Origin: Aurifilum marmelostoma
Lineage: Eukaryota; Ascomycota; Sordariomycetes; Diaporthales; Cryphonectriaceae
Direction of reading: 5' to 3'
Assembly (NCBI GenBank): GCA_027559495.1
Contig: JAMXSV010000021.1
Span: 1,039,635 to 1,103,634 of the forward strand
Length of the DNA stretch: 64,000 bases
Below, one piece after another: positions 12,757-25,000 of this stretch. Below the pieces are notes generated by a model that saw nothing but the letters and a program-made list of their open reading frames with translations, searched no databases and was not told where the DNA came from. The position numbers and the translations under genes were made by a program. Every line of letters begins with the position of its first letter. The stretch's first letter is position 1.

Positions 12757-13376
12757 CAGGTCCAGCCGAGTTACATACAGCACAAACACACACGACACGC
12801 ACGCAGAGAGCTTCCACGGGCCCTTGTTCAGGGACTGATTTGAGTGGTGCAGCCCACGAAGATCATCATAGTGTGAACCGTCACACCAGCAGGAGGCGTC
12901 GTGGTTGTCGTCAGGGCCCCAGCTGAAGCTTGCACCACCCCGGGCTATGAGGGGATGGACCGGAACGGCCCACAGCAGACGAGGTAGAGAAAGATCTCTG
13001 GTTTGATAGCAACAACAGCACCAGCAATAGCATCCGCAGAAGACGGGGCATTTTCGGTCTCGGTTCTTTCTCAGATGAAGCTGTTCGCTTCCGGACCACC
13101 CGGCACGCATCCTTTAAACTTACTTACTCACCTAGCTTATCCTGCACTGCACTACACTGCACTGCACCGCGGCTAGCCCCACGACCAGAGGCACCCTGTT
13201 CCCGCCTGTCACGGTACCTTTGCCTTACCTGCTAGAGGCACCACCAATTACCCCATTTAATCGCCTGTGCCGGCCTCTTTTGGTCGTCCTGAACCAGCCA
13301 GGGGGCTCCCGAGCTGGAGGAAGACAGCGCTTGCGAGCCTGCCATGCGAAAAGGACAGCAGCTATAACAACAACAT

Positions 13377-13400
13377 CAGCAGCAGCAGCAGCAGCAGCAG
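13377..13400. repeat. (CAG)8 trinucleotide repeat
   Basis: Eight uninterrupted CAG units lie in the non-coding spacer upstream of CAF120. They follow an ACAACAACAT stretch. Confidence 0.95.
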
Positions 13401-15208
13401 CGAACCGCGATATCCAACCAAAAAAACAAAAAAAAAAAACCGACAGATACCCCTCCGTTACGAGCACCGCCCTCTTGTCCTCCCCACACCGATTACCTGT
13501 CCAGGTACTACAGTCAGTCAGTACCGTATACCAGACGCATGCAAACAAGGCCTGACGCCGGATGGGGCCACAAAAAAAGTAGCGCGAGCTTGCGACCTGA
13601 CGTATGATGGTGCAGACCCTTGCGCGGATCCCTCCTCGCCTCATTCACATCAGCCCAAGTCCTCAGGGCCACCACGGCGGCAGCCATCTCTACGACCTTG
13701 GGACGACACATTCGCTATACAAAGCCGACGTCCCCCTTCCCACCCCCCTTCACACATCACCTTCTTCAGGGTTTCGAAGTTCTCCTCCTGTCTACCGTCT
13801 CCGAAACAACCTCGAGATCAAAACCCTCCTCCTCCTTTGACGAGGCTCGCCAGCCCAGTCTCGAGTCGCGTCCCGCAGCCTCCGCCAAGCGGCAGACAGA
13901 AACCAAGACCCTGCCCACCACCAACCCCTAAGGGATCGATACAGAGGGGACAGAGAGCAGTCGTCACCATAGCACCCTGCGATACCATCTTGGGAGCTCC
14001 GAGCACGACATCGCACCCACCCGCCCGCTCATTCATTACTTGCTCTGAATCTGGACCACCGCACGCACCGAGCAGCGCGGGCGCCTCTTTTATCTAGCCA
14101 ACATCTCACCTTTTTTTTTTTTGTGCTCACAGGTTCATAATATCTTCCGAGACAAGGTGGTTTTTTTTTTTTTAGCCGCCCTCCCATCTGTTCCAGTGCG
14201 CGCGCGGGTGAGTTTACTCCTTGTGTCGGATTGTACAGCCTGACAAGCACAAAGTCCAATGCCTGTCTCACCTTCTCAGACCCATCTCAAGCAAAGAGAG
14301 GGCCATTCAATTTCTTTTACCTGAGCACAGCCCGCCTTGTTGACGTATGATCTGTTCGCTGGTGTCGTGCCCTTGCGCGGCCCAGCTTACCCATGCCCCA
14401 ACCGAGACAGCACACATTTTGGAGCGGCTAGGCGGCTGACACCATTTTTCCTCCTAGGCTGGGGGGGAAATTTCAGCAAAGGGAAGAGCGAGGGCGACGC
14501 GCAATAAAGGGATCGTTGGGAGGAGGATACAACAAAAAAAAATGGGCCGGAATCGAGGTGAGTGGTACTACTACATTGGGTCTTGCTCAGTTCGACCCAT
14601 TTCTCTCACATCTCGCCCCTCGCTCCCTAAATTCCCCCTTTGTGATCGCCTCGGCGACCGTTTGGGGTCTGAACCTTCTGTTTCCCCTTCTTCTTCTGGT
14701 TGTTGTTGCTGCTTGCTTGTCTGGGCTGGTCCGGGTCCGGGTCTGCCCTGCTGCTCAGTGCCGACACACCAAAATACAGCTTGCCCACGAACATCAAAAG
14801 AGAGGGAAGGATAGAGAGAGAGGGAGGGAGGTGTAATTATCCACCACCCCTGCTGGACCTTCTGTCTCTCGCGCTCTCTCACTCCTCGTTGTGACAAGGC
14901 TGGGCAATTTGCGATCCTCGCTGCAGTGCCTGACCTCCTGACTAGGCCGCTTGGCCAGCCTGGCCAGCCGCCTTTGCATTCCACACTCAACACACCCCCA
15001 TTCCAGGGAGCCCCAGTCATTCGATCCCTCCCGTGCGGTCGTCTTATTGCCCCAAAACCCCCCCCCCCCCCAGCGTGTACACCTAGACACCCACCCCCCC
15101 CCCCGCTCCCTCCATTGCGGCCCCCCCTGTCCTGATTCCCGGTGACCATCACTTCCTTCCATCTCTGATGGTGCTGACTTTGGGCTTAAACCACCAGTCC
15201 TCTCTTTT

Positions 15209-18200
15209 ATGTCCCAGCTCTCTGGGCATAGCAACCGGGACTCGACACTCACGGATCCAAGCTCATCACCTCCGCGCGACGGCCCGCCTCCTCTCTATCC
15301 GCTCAACACCAACGTACACCGCAACTCGACCCCTATACATCAGCCCTCGTCGCCGCACCCGTCATCACCGGTAGATACACCCCTCACAAACAGCCCCAAG
15401 GGCCGCAATCGAAGCAACTCTGGCCGCCCCTTGTCCATAGTACAGACCTTCCAGCCGCCCCTCATGGACGTCGGCGAGGCCATCCCCGAGTTGCAGCCCA
15501 TCTTCACCTTCCTCAACAGCCACTCCAACAAGCTGTACCAGGAGGGCTACTTCCTGAAGCTCGACGACCAAAACACACGTACGTCCAATCGACGACCCGT
15601 CCCCCCCTTCCTTCCTTTCTGTTCCCTTCCTCTGGCCCGCCCCCCCCCCAGGGGCCTTTCCCTTCCCTCCCCCCCTTCTTGGTGAAATCAGCCGATTGAT
15701 CCATCTAACATTGTCGTTGTCTTTCCCACCCGTATACAGATGGACGACCGAATCCAGATCGAACATGGACCGAGTGCTTTGCCCAGCTGGTCGGCACGGT
15801 CCTGTCGCTATGGGACGCCGCAGAGTTAGATGCCGCAGGAGAGGACGGAGAGGTGCTGCCCAAATTCATCAACCTCACGGATGCATCGATCAAGATGGTA
15901 AATATACACCAAATGTCGCCCCGGGGCGCAGAACTTTAGAGGGGAGGGGGGGGGAGGAGAAAACCAAAGGCGCAGAGAATGGCGGCAGAAGAGAGAGAAA
16001 AGAAGAAGAAGAAGTGATGCGGCTGGGCGCTGACAACAAGGCTTGCAGATCGAATCATTACCGACCAGGTCCAACGATGAGCAGCCGCTCCAGAACATCC
16101 TGAGCATATCGACGGCCGGCAGGAATCGATACCTACTCCACTTCAACTCGCATCACTCGCTGCTGCAGTGGACCGCGGGCATCAGGCTGGCCATGTTTGA
16201 GCACTCGACCCTGCAGGAGGCCTACACGGGGGCACTGATCGCCGGCAAGGGCAAGACGCTGAACAACATCAACCTGATCATGGACCGCGCGAGGTTCAAG
16301 ACGGAGGAGTGGGTCAGAGTGAGGTTCGGGGCCGGCGTCCCCTGGAGGCGGTGCTGGTGTGTCATATCACCTCCCGACGAGAAGGAATACCAGAAGCTGC
16401 AGAAGGAGCTGAAGAAGAGGTCGCCCTACGACCACTCGAGGCCGCCCCTGCTGAAGGGCGACATCAAGTTTTACGACACCAAAAAGGACGGCAAGAAGCA
16501 GAAGAAGGCCAAGCCCATCGCCTCCATCACCGATGCCTTCTCGTGCTACGGCATCTACCCCCAGGCCAAGTCCCTGATCGACGCATCCACCCTGATCAAG
16601 ATCGAAGGCAACATCACCATCCACTCCGACCCGCCCTCGTCCACCGAGGGCTTCATCTTCATCATGCCCGAGGTGCCCCCGGCCGTCACCGGCTTCGAGA
16701 TGCTCCTGAGGTTCCTTTTTCCCACCTGGGACACTTTTGGTCTCTACGGCCGTCCCGGGCGGCTGGTCGCCAGCGTCCTGGACCCGAGGTCTCTCATGTT
16801 TGCCATGCCCAAGCACAGGCGATATGGGTACCTGGAGATACTCGACGTGACCAACCTGATCGTCAACGAGGGCAGCGGCTCGTGGTCCGAGAGGGACTGG
16901 AAGAAGAAGCTGAAGGAACTGACCGGGGAGAGGATGAACGCCGTGGAGGACGGAACAATGACTCAGGGCCGGAGCGCCAGCCGCAGGTCTAAGCGCCTCA
17001 GCACTGGTCCCTCTGCGCCCGGCGGCGCGAGGGCGCGCGTGGGCTTTTCTGAGGAGGAGCCTGCCGTCCGCACCTCTCGTTCGTTCTCCCTGGGCACGCC
17101 TGGGCCGCGGACGGACTCGGCCCCTCCAGGAGACAGAATCCGTGCTCCCAACGCCATGGCTGATGTGACGGGACATGCGCGTAACAACTCGGATACCCAC
17201 ATCCGGCCAAACGGCCTTGACGGGTTCGCACCGCATCTTAATGATGAGCGCCACGTAGCGGGCGTTCCTTCCAGAGGGCAGACGCCTCTCCGTTTTGCCA
17301 ACGACCTCGCGTCGACGCCCGAGAGGGTCAGCTCGGAGGACGACTCCATCGGCTCGACCCCGCCTGTGGCGGACCTGGAGAACATGCACAAGCTGTCCAG
17401 CCCAGAGCCGGTCCAGGCACCACCGGCCTTTGCACATGCGCGCACGGCGCGGCCCGAAAGGGCATACCACTCCCCCAGAGCTCCGCAGGGCCACGAGCCG
17501 CCTCTCCATGGCTACCCTGCAGCAGCTGGGCATGGCCCTCAAGACGGGCATAGACCCTGCCCTGACGGAGGGCAACAACGCAGGCGACAGGTACAATGCA
17601 GAGGACAGCGCAGATTCCCCAGCAGGCCAAAGAGATGCGAGGGGTCAAGCGGTACTTACCAACGCCAACGTTAACACGGTAGGAATGACTGCTAATTTGA
17701 ATGGATCCCGTGAAGGCCTGACAGCTCCAAACAATATGAACACCCCGCCGCGCTCGCCTGGGCTGCCGCCCCCGCAGATGGGTCTTGAGCAGAAGAGGTC
17801 AAAATCACCCCTAAACCAGGCGCCGGGCCAACCTGGACCCGGGCCCGGACCTCAGGGCAGTGAGCGCCGGGGCCCTCCTGGTGGCCCGGGCCCTTATGGA
17901 CCGGGTGGGCAGGGCGCTCGGGGACAGTACCCCCCTGGCGGTCCTGGCCCCCAGCAAGGTGCTCGCGGGCCCATGCCTCCTCCGCACGGAGGGCCTCGAG
18001 GACCTCCACCTCCTGGGTATGGGCGCGGCCGCGGCATGCCGCCTCCACCGGGGGGTCCCAACCCAGATCAGCAGCGGCGGCCATCTCCAGGGCCAGGGCG
18101 CGGACCTAACACGTTCCAGCCGTACACACCTTCGGGCAGGAACGGACCTCCATCTTCCAACACACGCAACACGCCCCCGTCGGGTGTCCAGCGCAAGCCG

Positions 18201-20117
18201 CTCCCTGGGCTGCAGACATCCCCTCCCATCCAGCGCAAGGCCCTGCCTACGCGGGACGATAGCTTCCAGTCTGCGGCGAGCGCATCCTCTCGCAACGGGT
18301 CTCTGCTCAGCCGGCCAGACGACAACACTCCCCTGTCTCCAGCCACTCCCAACAGCTTCCGTGACCCCATCCTGGACGAGGCCGCCTTTCAGTTGGTAGA
18401 CTCTCCAGAGTGGCAGGCGCGGGACTACGAGTACGGGGACCAGGGCCAGGGGCGGCAGCAGCAACAGCAGCAACAGCCGTACCCGCCGAGACAGCGTCAA
18501 GGAACGATGAGGAGCGAGGCCAGCAGCAACTACGACGATGCAGCCTCGACAGCCAGCCCAGACTACGCCAGCACGATCAAATCCAGCGAGACGCAGGAGT
18601 CAGTGGAACGGCCCCGCGCCGGCGTCCTCAAGACGGTGGGCGACGCAGCCTCGTCGGACTCGGGCTCGCATCATGAGATGCCTGACATCAACTTTGGCCC
18701 GACACTCAACCTTGCGCACGGGCCGCGGACAATCAACCGAGGGCCCTGGGTGCCTCCCAACCCGCCTGCCGCCCAGCCTCCGCGGCCCTACTCGCCAGGA
18801 GGTCCGCGCAAGACGCCTACGCTCACGACTGCCACCGCGAACATCACACCCAGCACAGGCGAGATTGGTCACTATCGGTCCGAGTCGGAAGACACCCTCA
18901 AGCGCAGGAGCGTCGCCTGGCAGCCTGGTGCGACCATCGGCGGCGGAGCAGGTCAGCCCGCCATGTCGCCCGAGGAATTCGTGCATCAGAGGGCCGCAGC
19001 CGCCCAGGTGCCGCAGTACGCCCACCAGCGCACCCCTTCTGGTAACACACTGGCCCAGATGGGGTCCCCACCGCTCAGGCGGAGCGGGAGCCAGGACTAC
19101 CTGACCAACCGGCACTCCAGGTCTGGCAGCGCGGACCTCCTCAAGCGCCGTAACTCGCAGGACTCGAGCTACATGCTCGGCGCCAGCGGCTCGGGAGCCC
19201 TCAGCTCGCACCTCACTGCCCGAGAGCAGGAGCACGTTGCCAGGGCGACAGGCACACCGCTGATCAACATTGCGACCAACAACAGCCAGGCTGGGTACCA
19301 ACCCGGGCTTGTCGGGGCTATCGATGCGCGCGAGAGGGAAAAGGCACAGATGAAGCAGGGGTACAACTCCCAGACGGTCCAGAATGCCATCAACCAGCGG
19401 CAGCACCAGCACCAGCAGCAGCAGCAGTACGCCCAGCAGCAGCACCAATATGCTCAGCAGCAGCAGCAGTATGCCCAGCAGCAGATGTACGGTGCTGCTC
19501 CGAACATGAGCATGGGCAACCTCAACAGCATAGGCATGGCAATAAGCCCAGGAGCGCCGCACGGCGGCGGTGGTATGGGAATGCAGAACATGGGCCGAGG
19601 CGGTGGCTTCTCTGCCCCGGGCCCACCCCGCTCTGCCACGCTCTCGCCTCCTCCTGTCGGCATGGGCAACATTGGACCGATGAGCCCGATGGGACCCCGA
19701 GCGCAGAGCCCTGGGCCGAGATTCATGAGCCCTCCGCCTATGCAAGGATCTGGACAGTACCCCCAGAGCCCTGGTTTCGCCCAGCCTATGCAGCTGCCCA
19801 TGCGGATGCAGAGCCCTGGCCCCGGCGCCCCGATGCGCATGGGCAGCCCGGGCCCTGGAGCTGGGCCGATGCGCATGGCCTCTCCCGGTCCAGGCCAAGG
19901 GCCGATGAGGATGGCATCACCAGGACCGGGCCAGGGACCAATGAGGATGGCATCACCGGGCCCCGGTCGGATGAACTCTCCAGGTCCCGGGCAGGGGTTC
20001 AGCAGGCAGATGACAATGCCGCCTCCTGGTCAGTACACACCTATGCAGCCCGGCACGCCTGGGACGCCCGGGACACCACGCGCACCCATGCCCCCCTACC
20101 ACGGGCAGGCTTTTTAG
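15209..20117 (+). CDS. CAF120: CAF120/SKG3-type PH-domain protein, with apparent one-base frameshift
   Basis: Yeast Caf120 is a CCR4-NOT-associated protein and Skg3 is its bud-neck paralogue; a role in mRNA control or polarity here is inferred. Exons are 15209-15578, 15740-15897 and 16049-20117. Intron ends are GTACGT/CAG and GTAAAT/CAG. The joined start gives YFLKLDD, then RTWTECFAQLVGTVLSLWD, then LHFNSHHSLLQW, a PH domain at about residues 112-227. A second conserved block (about 240-450) includes PWRRCWCV, KGDIKFYD and ASLIDASTLIKIEG-like sequence ending in HRRYGYLEILDV. At 17472-17476 the reading frame must move by one base. Before it the frame ends RAYHSP and would stop at 17674 (717 residues). 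After it the frame continues as ELRRATSRLSMATLQQLG to 20117 (about 1,531 residues). The tail is Pro/Gly-rich, with a Gln/Tyr-rich stretch near 19390-19490. No intron signals explain the shift. Confidence 0.88.
19799..19998 (+). repeat. Tandem protein repeat in the CAF120 tail
   Basis: The coding sequence repeats a unit of about 12 codons, GPMRMASPGPGQ, roughly five times with small changes (MQSPGPG, MGSPGPG, MASPGPG, MNSPGPG). Adjacent units are near-identical at DNA level around 19890-19970, which suggests recent slippage or unequal exchange. Confidence 0.85.
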
Positions 20118-20152
20118 ATGTGGAAACACACATACGTACATGCACACAGAAA

Positions 20153-20186
20153 TACACACACACACACACACACATACGCGCGCGCG
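20153..20186. repeat. (CA)n-(CG)n alternating tract, possible Z-DNA
   Basis: About ten CA units run directly into TACGCGCGCGCG. All 34 bases alternate pyrimidine and purine without a break. The tract lies in the presumed CAF120 3' untranslated region. Confidence 0.9.
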
Positions 20187-20262
20187 AGGCTTGATCATTG
20201 TCCGCCTTGTCTCGCGGATTTTCTTTTCATATGGGACTCGAGAAAAGGAGGAAAAATCCAGA

Positions 20263-20268
20263 AATAAA
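20263..20268 (+). terminator. Candidate AATAAA polyadenylation signal for CAF120
   Basis: A perfect AATAAA lies about 146 nt after the CAF120 stop codon, a usual distance for a fungal 3' end. No transcript evidence is available here. Confidence 0.45.
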
Positions 20269-21848
20269 TCTGTCTCATTTTAGTCTGCAGAGGGTGCGTT
20301 GTTTTTATGCAAGAGAACAACTGGACATGGGCCTCAGCATTTGGGAAGCGAGGAGAAACTAGCATAGCATGTGTGGCATGGCTTGGAGTGGTACTTGTGT
20401 ATACTGGACAATTCTATATTTCATACCTTTTGCACGCAGCCCTCGAATTCATCTTGTCCGAGCGTAGCTGACTGCCTGCCTGCCTGTGATGTATTCCCTC
20501 CCCCTCCTCCAGACAAACATCTTGATGGAAGCCCAGGGAGAAGGAAGGGGAAAGGGGAAACCGGAACAAGCTGACGTCTCGGTGAGCTGTCAGCCACTTG
20601 CCCGCTACTCTGCTCACACATCAACTTCTTGCGCCCTCTTTTCTTCCACCACTCACTGTCTTGATCTGATTCACAACTCTCTGTCTGTGTATTCAGGGTT
20701 ATAGCTCGCTTCAATCTCGCGTCCATCGCGGAGAGACGACGTCAGCCGGCAATGCGGCACCCGCCCAATCCGGGCAAGACTGGTTGTGACTTATGCAAGA
20801 GTCCGAGGGTGGTGGAGTCGTCTGCAGGCAGATGACGAATAGGAAGTCGGCAGGCTCTCACGTTACACAAGGCTCGGTCCGTTCAAGGGGTTGTAGGCCA
20901 TCCAATGAATGGTCCTTGATTTTAGAACTTCAACCTCGCATGTGCCCACGATAGCCTTCTTGCATCAGAGGTCCAACGACCTCCACCGAATCATGGGCAT
21001 GTGATGCGATGATGTTAGGATGGCATTGATACCACGCTCTACAGGCTGATTAGTCCCTGCCCTAGCACACCTGCAGTGCTCGTGGCTGCTTCGATATCTG
21101 CCCACACGGGCTTTGGCGACGATTATGTGCATGAAGCCTTCACTCATGCCTTTGCTAACGAGGCCAGATAATCTGAAGACTTTGATACGGCGTGTTCCGT
21201 GGAGCTATCGGGATCTTGACGGCTTCTACAGCTCTATACGGACTACATAGGTGTGTCTTCCAGCCGGTTGAAGTGATTTATCCTGCGGTGACCATAGCTA
21301 CAGCCGGAGACTACATCGACTGGCGATGAGTAACAATCATCCAGATGGTGAACTCTGGGATGACATGCATATGCACGCCTTCATTCTCCACTTCTCTTCT
21401 CCTGGCTATGGCTTGTCAAGGCGAGCGTGTGTCAATCCCTACCCACACCATGCAGGCAAATTTCAATTCGCTGGCCCCAAACTGGGCCGACGTTCTCCAG
21501 CATCGTGCAAGGGGCTCACACCTTTCTCACGGAGAAATAGCATCCATTCCTACACCTTGTAGGGACATCGGTCCTCGATATTGGCGGGGAAAGGCGGGTG
21601 GGAGGGCCCTCGTCTTACCTGCCTTTTTTTCCCACATATGCATGGAGGACGGGGGCCGCCCCAGACTGGATGGATGGAACTTTGCGCTAACTTGTCGTCG
21701 TGTCTCTGAAGTGGGTGGGTGTGGACTGAGAGGAGGCAGGGTATCACGGATGTTGATCGTGTAGGGACCAGTCACAGTCGAGGTAATTAGTTCTCTGTCT
21801 ATCTGTTGCTTGGGTTGGAGAGGATGATCTAGAGGGGTCGAGACTGTG

Positions 21849-21855
21849 TATATAA
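21849..21855 (+). promoter_or_regulatory. TATA box of CYP505
   Basis: TATATAA lies 185-191 nt upstream of the CYP505 start codon. It is followed by a C/T-rich leader, which is the usual layout of a fungal inducible promoter. Confidence 0.6.
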
Positions 21856-22039
21856 GCACGCTGCTTGACCTACCTTGACGACCGCCTCTTCATCTATTTG
21901 TCTTCTTATTCTTCCCAGATCCAGCATAGTATCATATCTCTCACAGCTGCATTACATCAAGTCTGCCACCTAGGACCACACAATCCGTCTCGGGAAAGGA
22001 GTGATAACCATCTTCCCCCCCTCCCCCAGCCCCAAAACC

Positions 22040-25000
22040 ATGGCGTGCCCATACCACGTCGAACCAAACCTCAACCAAGCCGCCGGCGCCGCCGCCAAAG
22101 AGCCCACCATCGACGGCCCCGGCGAGCCCATCCCGCAGCCCCCCGAGCGCTGGCTCACCGGCAACGCCGGCGAGATCGACTCGAGCTTCTTCATGTCGAG
22201 CGTGTGGCGCCTGGCGGAGACCTACGGCCCCATCTACAAGCTCCGGCTCCTCGACAGGACCCTGGTCGTCGTCTCGGGCTGGGCGCTCGTCGACGAGGTC
22301 TGCGACGACGCGAGGTTCGAGAAGGTCAGCTCGGGGAACCTGCAGACGCTGCGGGGGCTGATCGGGGCCGGGCTATTCTCGGCTCACTCGGACGAGCATG
22401 TAAGTTGGGAGGATGAAGGATTCCCTGTCGCCGGGGGCTTGCTGTTGATGGCTATGAGCTTGTAGGAGTGGTTTGTGGCTCATCGGCTCTTGATACCTGC
22501 CATGGGACCTATTGCTGTGCGGCGCATGTTTGATCGTAAGTGGTGTCCTCCATTGGTCTTACTCTTGCAATGCTTCATGGATCTTTTTTTTTTGGCGAGG
22601 TTCAGAGAAGGAAGTCTGACTGGATTCCCAGAAATGGTCGATGTTGTCTCCCAGATGATCCTCAAATGGGTAAGTGAGGAAGAAGTTACCAAGTTCCCTC
22701 CAACACAAAGTCTGGGGAAACTCTATACCTGGTCTTACCACGATGATAATTAACCAATTCACACCCATACAGGACCGCCTCGGACCAGACCACGAGATCT
22801 CTGGTCCCGACGACTTCACAAGGCTGACCTACGAGGTGATCGGCCTCACGACCATGAACCACCGCTTCAACTGTTTCTACAGCGAGGAGCTGCCGAGATT
22901 CTGCGTGGCCATGGCCGACGCCCTCGCCGAGGCGGGCAAGATGACGAACCGCATGGCCCTCGAGAACAGGCTGCGGGTGTTTTCGCGGCGCAGGTACCAG
23001 GAGAACGTCGACTATATGAAGGGGGTGGCGGACCGTATCGTCGCCGAGAGGAGGGCGCACCCCCGGCCTGAGCTGGAGGATCTCTTGAACGTGATGATAT
23101 ACGGCAAGGATCCTGTCTCTGGGGAGCAGATGTGAGTTTGTTTGGAAGTGTGGGATACATCATTACGTGCCATTGGTGGACTAACATGTGTTGGGAACAA
23201 CAACAGGTCTGATGAGCTGATTCAGAACGAGCTTATCACTTTTCTGGTGCGCATCTCCTTCTTGCTAATGACCTTGAACTGTGAAACTGACACTTGGTTC
23301 AACGCAGATCGCTGGGCATGAGACAACAAGTGGAACAGTCAACTTTATGAGTGAGGCCAACCCCTTTTCGTTCTCTACCCTCTTCTCCTCTCAAACAATC
23401 ACTAGACGCTACACTCTTGTTGACAGCTTCAACCCTATAGTGTACAACCTCCTCAAGAACCCTCGCGTGCTGCAGAAATGCCAGCAGGAGGTAGACGAGG
23501 TCCTGGGAGACAACGCCATCGAGCTTGACCACCTCAACAAGCTCCCTTACCTGTGGGCCACGCTGCGCGAGACGCTGCGGTTCCAAGGGCCCATCGTGGC
23601 CTTCCAGCGGCACTGCAAGCAGGACACGGTCCTGGGCGGCAAATACAAGATCCACCCGGACGAGGTCATCCTGGTCAACCTCAACGGTCTTCACCATGAC
23701 CCCGCCGTCTACAGCCCGGACCCGGATGTGTTCCGACCAGAGCGCTTCCTGGACGGCGGGTGGGAGAGATTGCCGCCCAACGCGTGGAAGCCCTTTGGAA
23801 CGGGCGCGCGCGGGTGCCCTGGGCGGTCCATCGCCGAGCAGGAGATGATCATCTGCTGGGCGCTGATGTTGCAGAGGTTCAACTTTGAGTTGGCGGATCC
23901 GAGCTATAAGCTGCGGTTCAAGGTGACCATCACTATCAAGCCTGATGATTTTAAGTTCAAGGCTCGGCGAAGACCGGGCAAGGATCGGGTCAGTTTGTCT
24001 TACTCTTCTCTTTCTTTTGTGATCTGATCTGTCTTGCATTTTGTCTTGAGTGTTAACACCTGTTGCTTAATAGATGGTCGGACTTCCTGGCGCTCCGCAT
24101 GGCGACAAAGTCTATCCTCCTACGAGCCGACCAGGTCACGACCAGGGCTCTTCTGACTTTGTGAAAGCCGATAAGAACGACAATCTTAAGCCCCTTGCCA
24201 TCTTCTATGGTGGAAATACTGGCACCTGCAAGGCGTATGCCGAGGATGTTCAGACGTCTGCAACGAACTTTGGCTTCCATGTTCCCGAAGGCGTCCGCAA
24301 CCTGGACGAGGCTGTTGAGAACCTTCCCACCGACAGGCCAGTCCTCATCTTCACGTCTTCCTTTGAGGGCCAGCCGGCAGACAATGCCAGGCTCTTTGTT
24401 GCATGGCTAGAGAGCCTCGCAGCAGCCGGCAACAAGACGCACGCGCTCCAAGGCGTTCAGTTCGCGGTCCTGGGCGCCGGCAACAAAGACTGGATAGCCA
24501 CTTTCCACCGGATTCCGAAGCTAGTCGACGAGCTGCTGGAGAGGCTCGGGGCCACGCGGATCCTGCCCATCGGCCTGGTGGATGTTAGCGAGGATGTGCT
24601 TGGGCCTTACGAGGTCTGGAAGGCGAGCCTGTTTCCCGTCATCCGCAAGCTCAGCGGCGCCACTTCTGCGATCAGGGACGAGAGCCAGGAGCTGAAGGTG
24701 GAGGTCGTACATCCCGAGGCGCCCACAAAACTCGCTGGGAATGGTATCAGCACGGGACTAGTCCTGGTCAACAGGGAGTTGGTGAAGAAGGGTGTTGTTG
24801 GTCCCCAGAAGAAGCATATGGAAGTGCTTCTCCCTCCTGGCATGACGTACCGGGGCGGCGAGTACCTGGCTGTATTGCCTCTGAACCCTCGTGAGAGCGT
24901 ACGCCGTGTCATGAACCGGTTCGGCCTCCATGCTGATGACTTGTTGGCGGTGTCGGGGACAAGTAAGGAGTACTTGAGGGCCCAGGTATGTCGTCTAATT

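Larger units (their letters stand above)
7649..15208. other. 7.6-kb divergent spacer between PTC7 and CAF120
   Basis: This is the divergent intergenic region of PTC7 (-) and CAF120 (+). It holds A-rich runs with GA repeats near 7880-7920, a (GA)14 tract at 10010-10037, a TACCTGCAGGTA palindrome at 11065-11076, four CAGTA units at 12737-12756 and (CAG)8 at 13377-13400. From about 13600 to 15200 it is strongly C/T-rich with long C and T runs, typical of a promoter and long leader for CAF120. Several frames are open for 100-280 codons, but their composition is repetitive and no family is recognisable. I see no gene here. An unannotated spliced gene or long noncoding RNA cannot be excluded. Confidence 0.6.
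20118..22039. other. Spacer between CAF120 and CYP505
   Basis: This holds the CAF120 3' region and the CYP505 promoter and leader. An alternating purine-pyrimidine tract (20153-20186) starts 36 bp after the CAF120 stop. AATAAA lies at 20263-20268. A TATA box lies at 21849-21855. No credible coding frame was seen between them. Confidence 0.65.

Noticed and set aside
13267..14097. Open frame of 276 codons upstream of CAF120
   Set aside because: It lies in the C/T-rich presumed leader, is rich in Pro and Ser runs from simple sequence, covers a CAG repeat and shows no domain.
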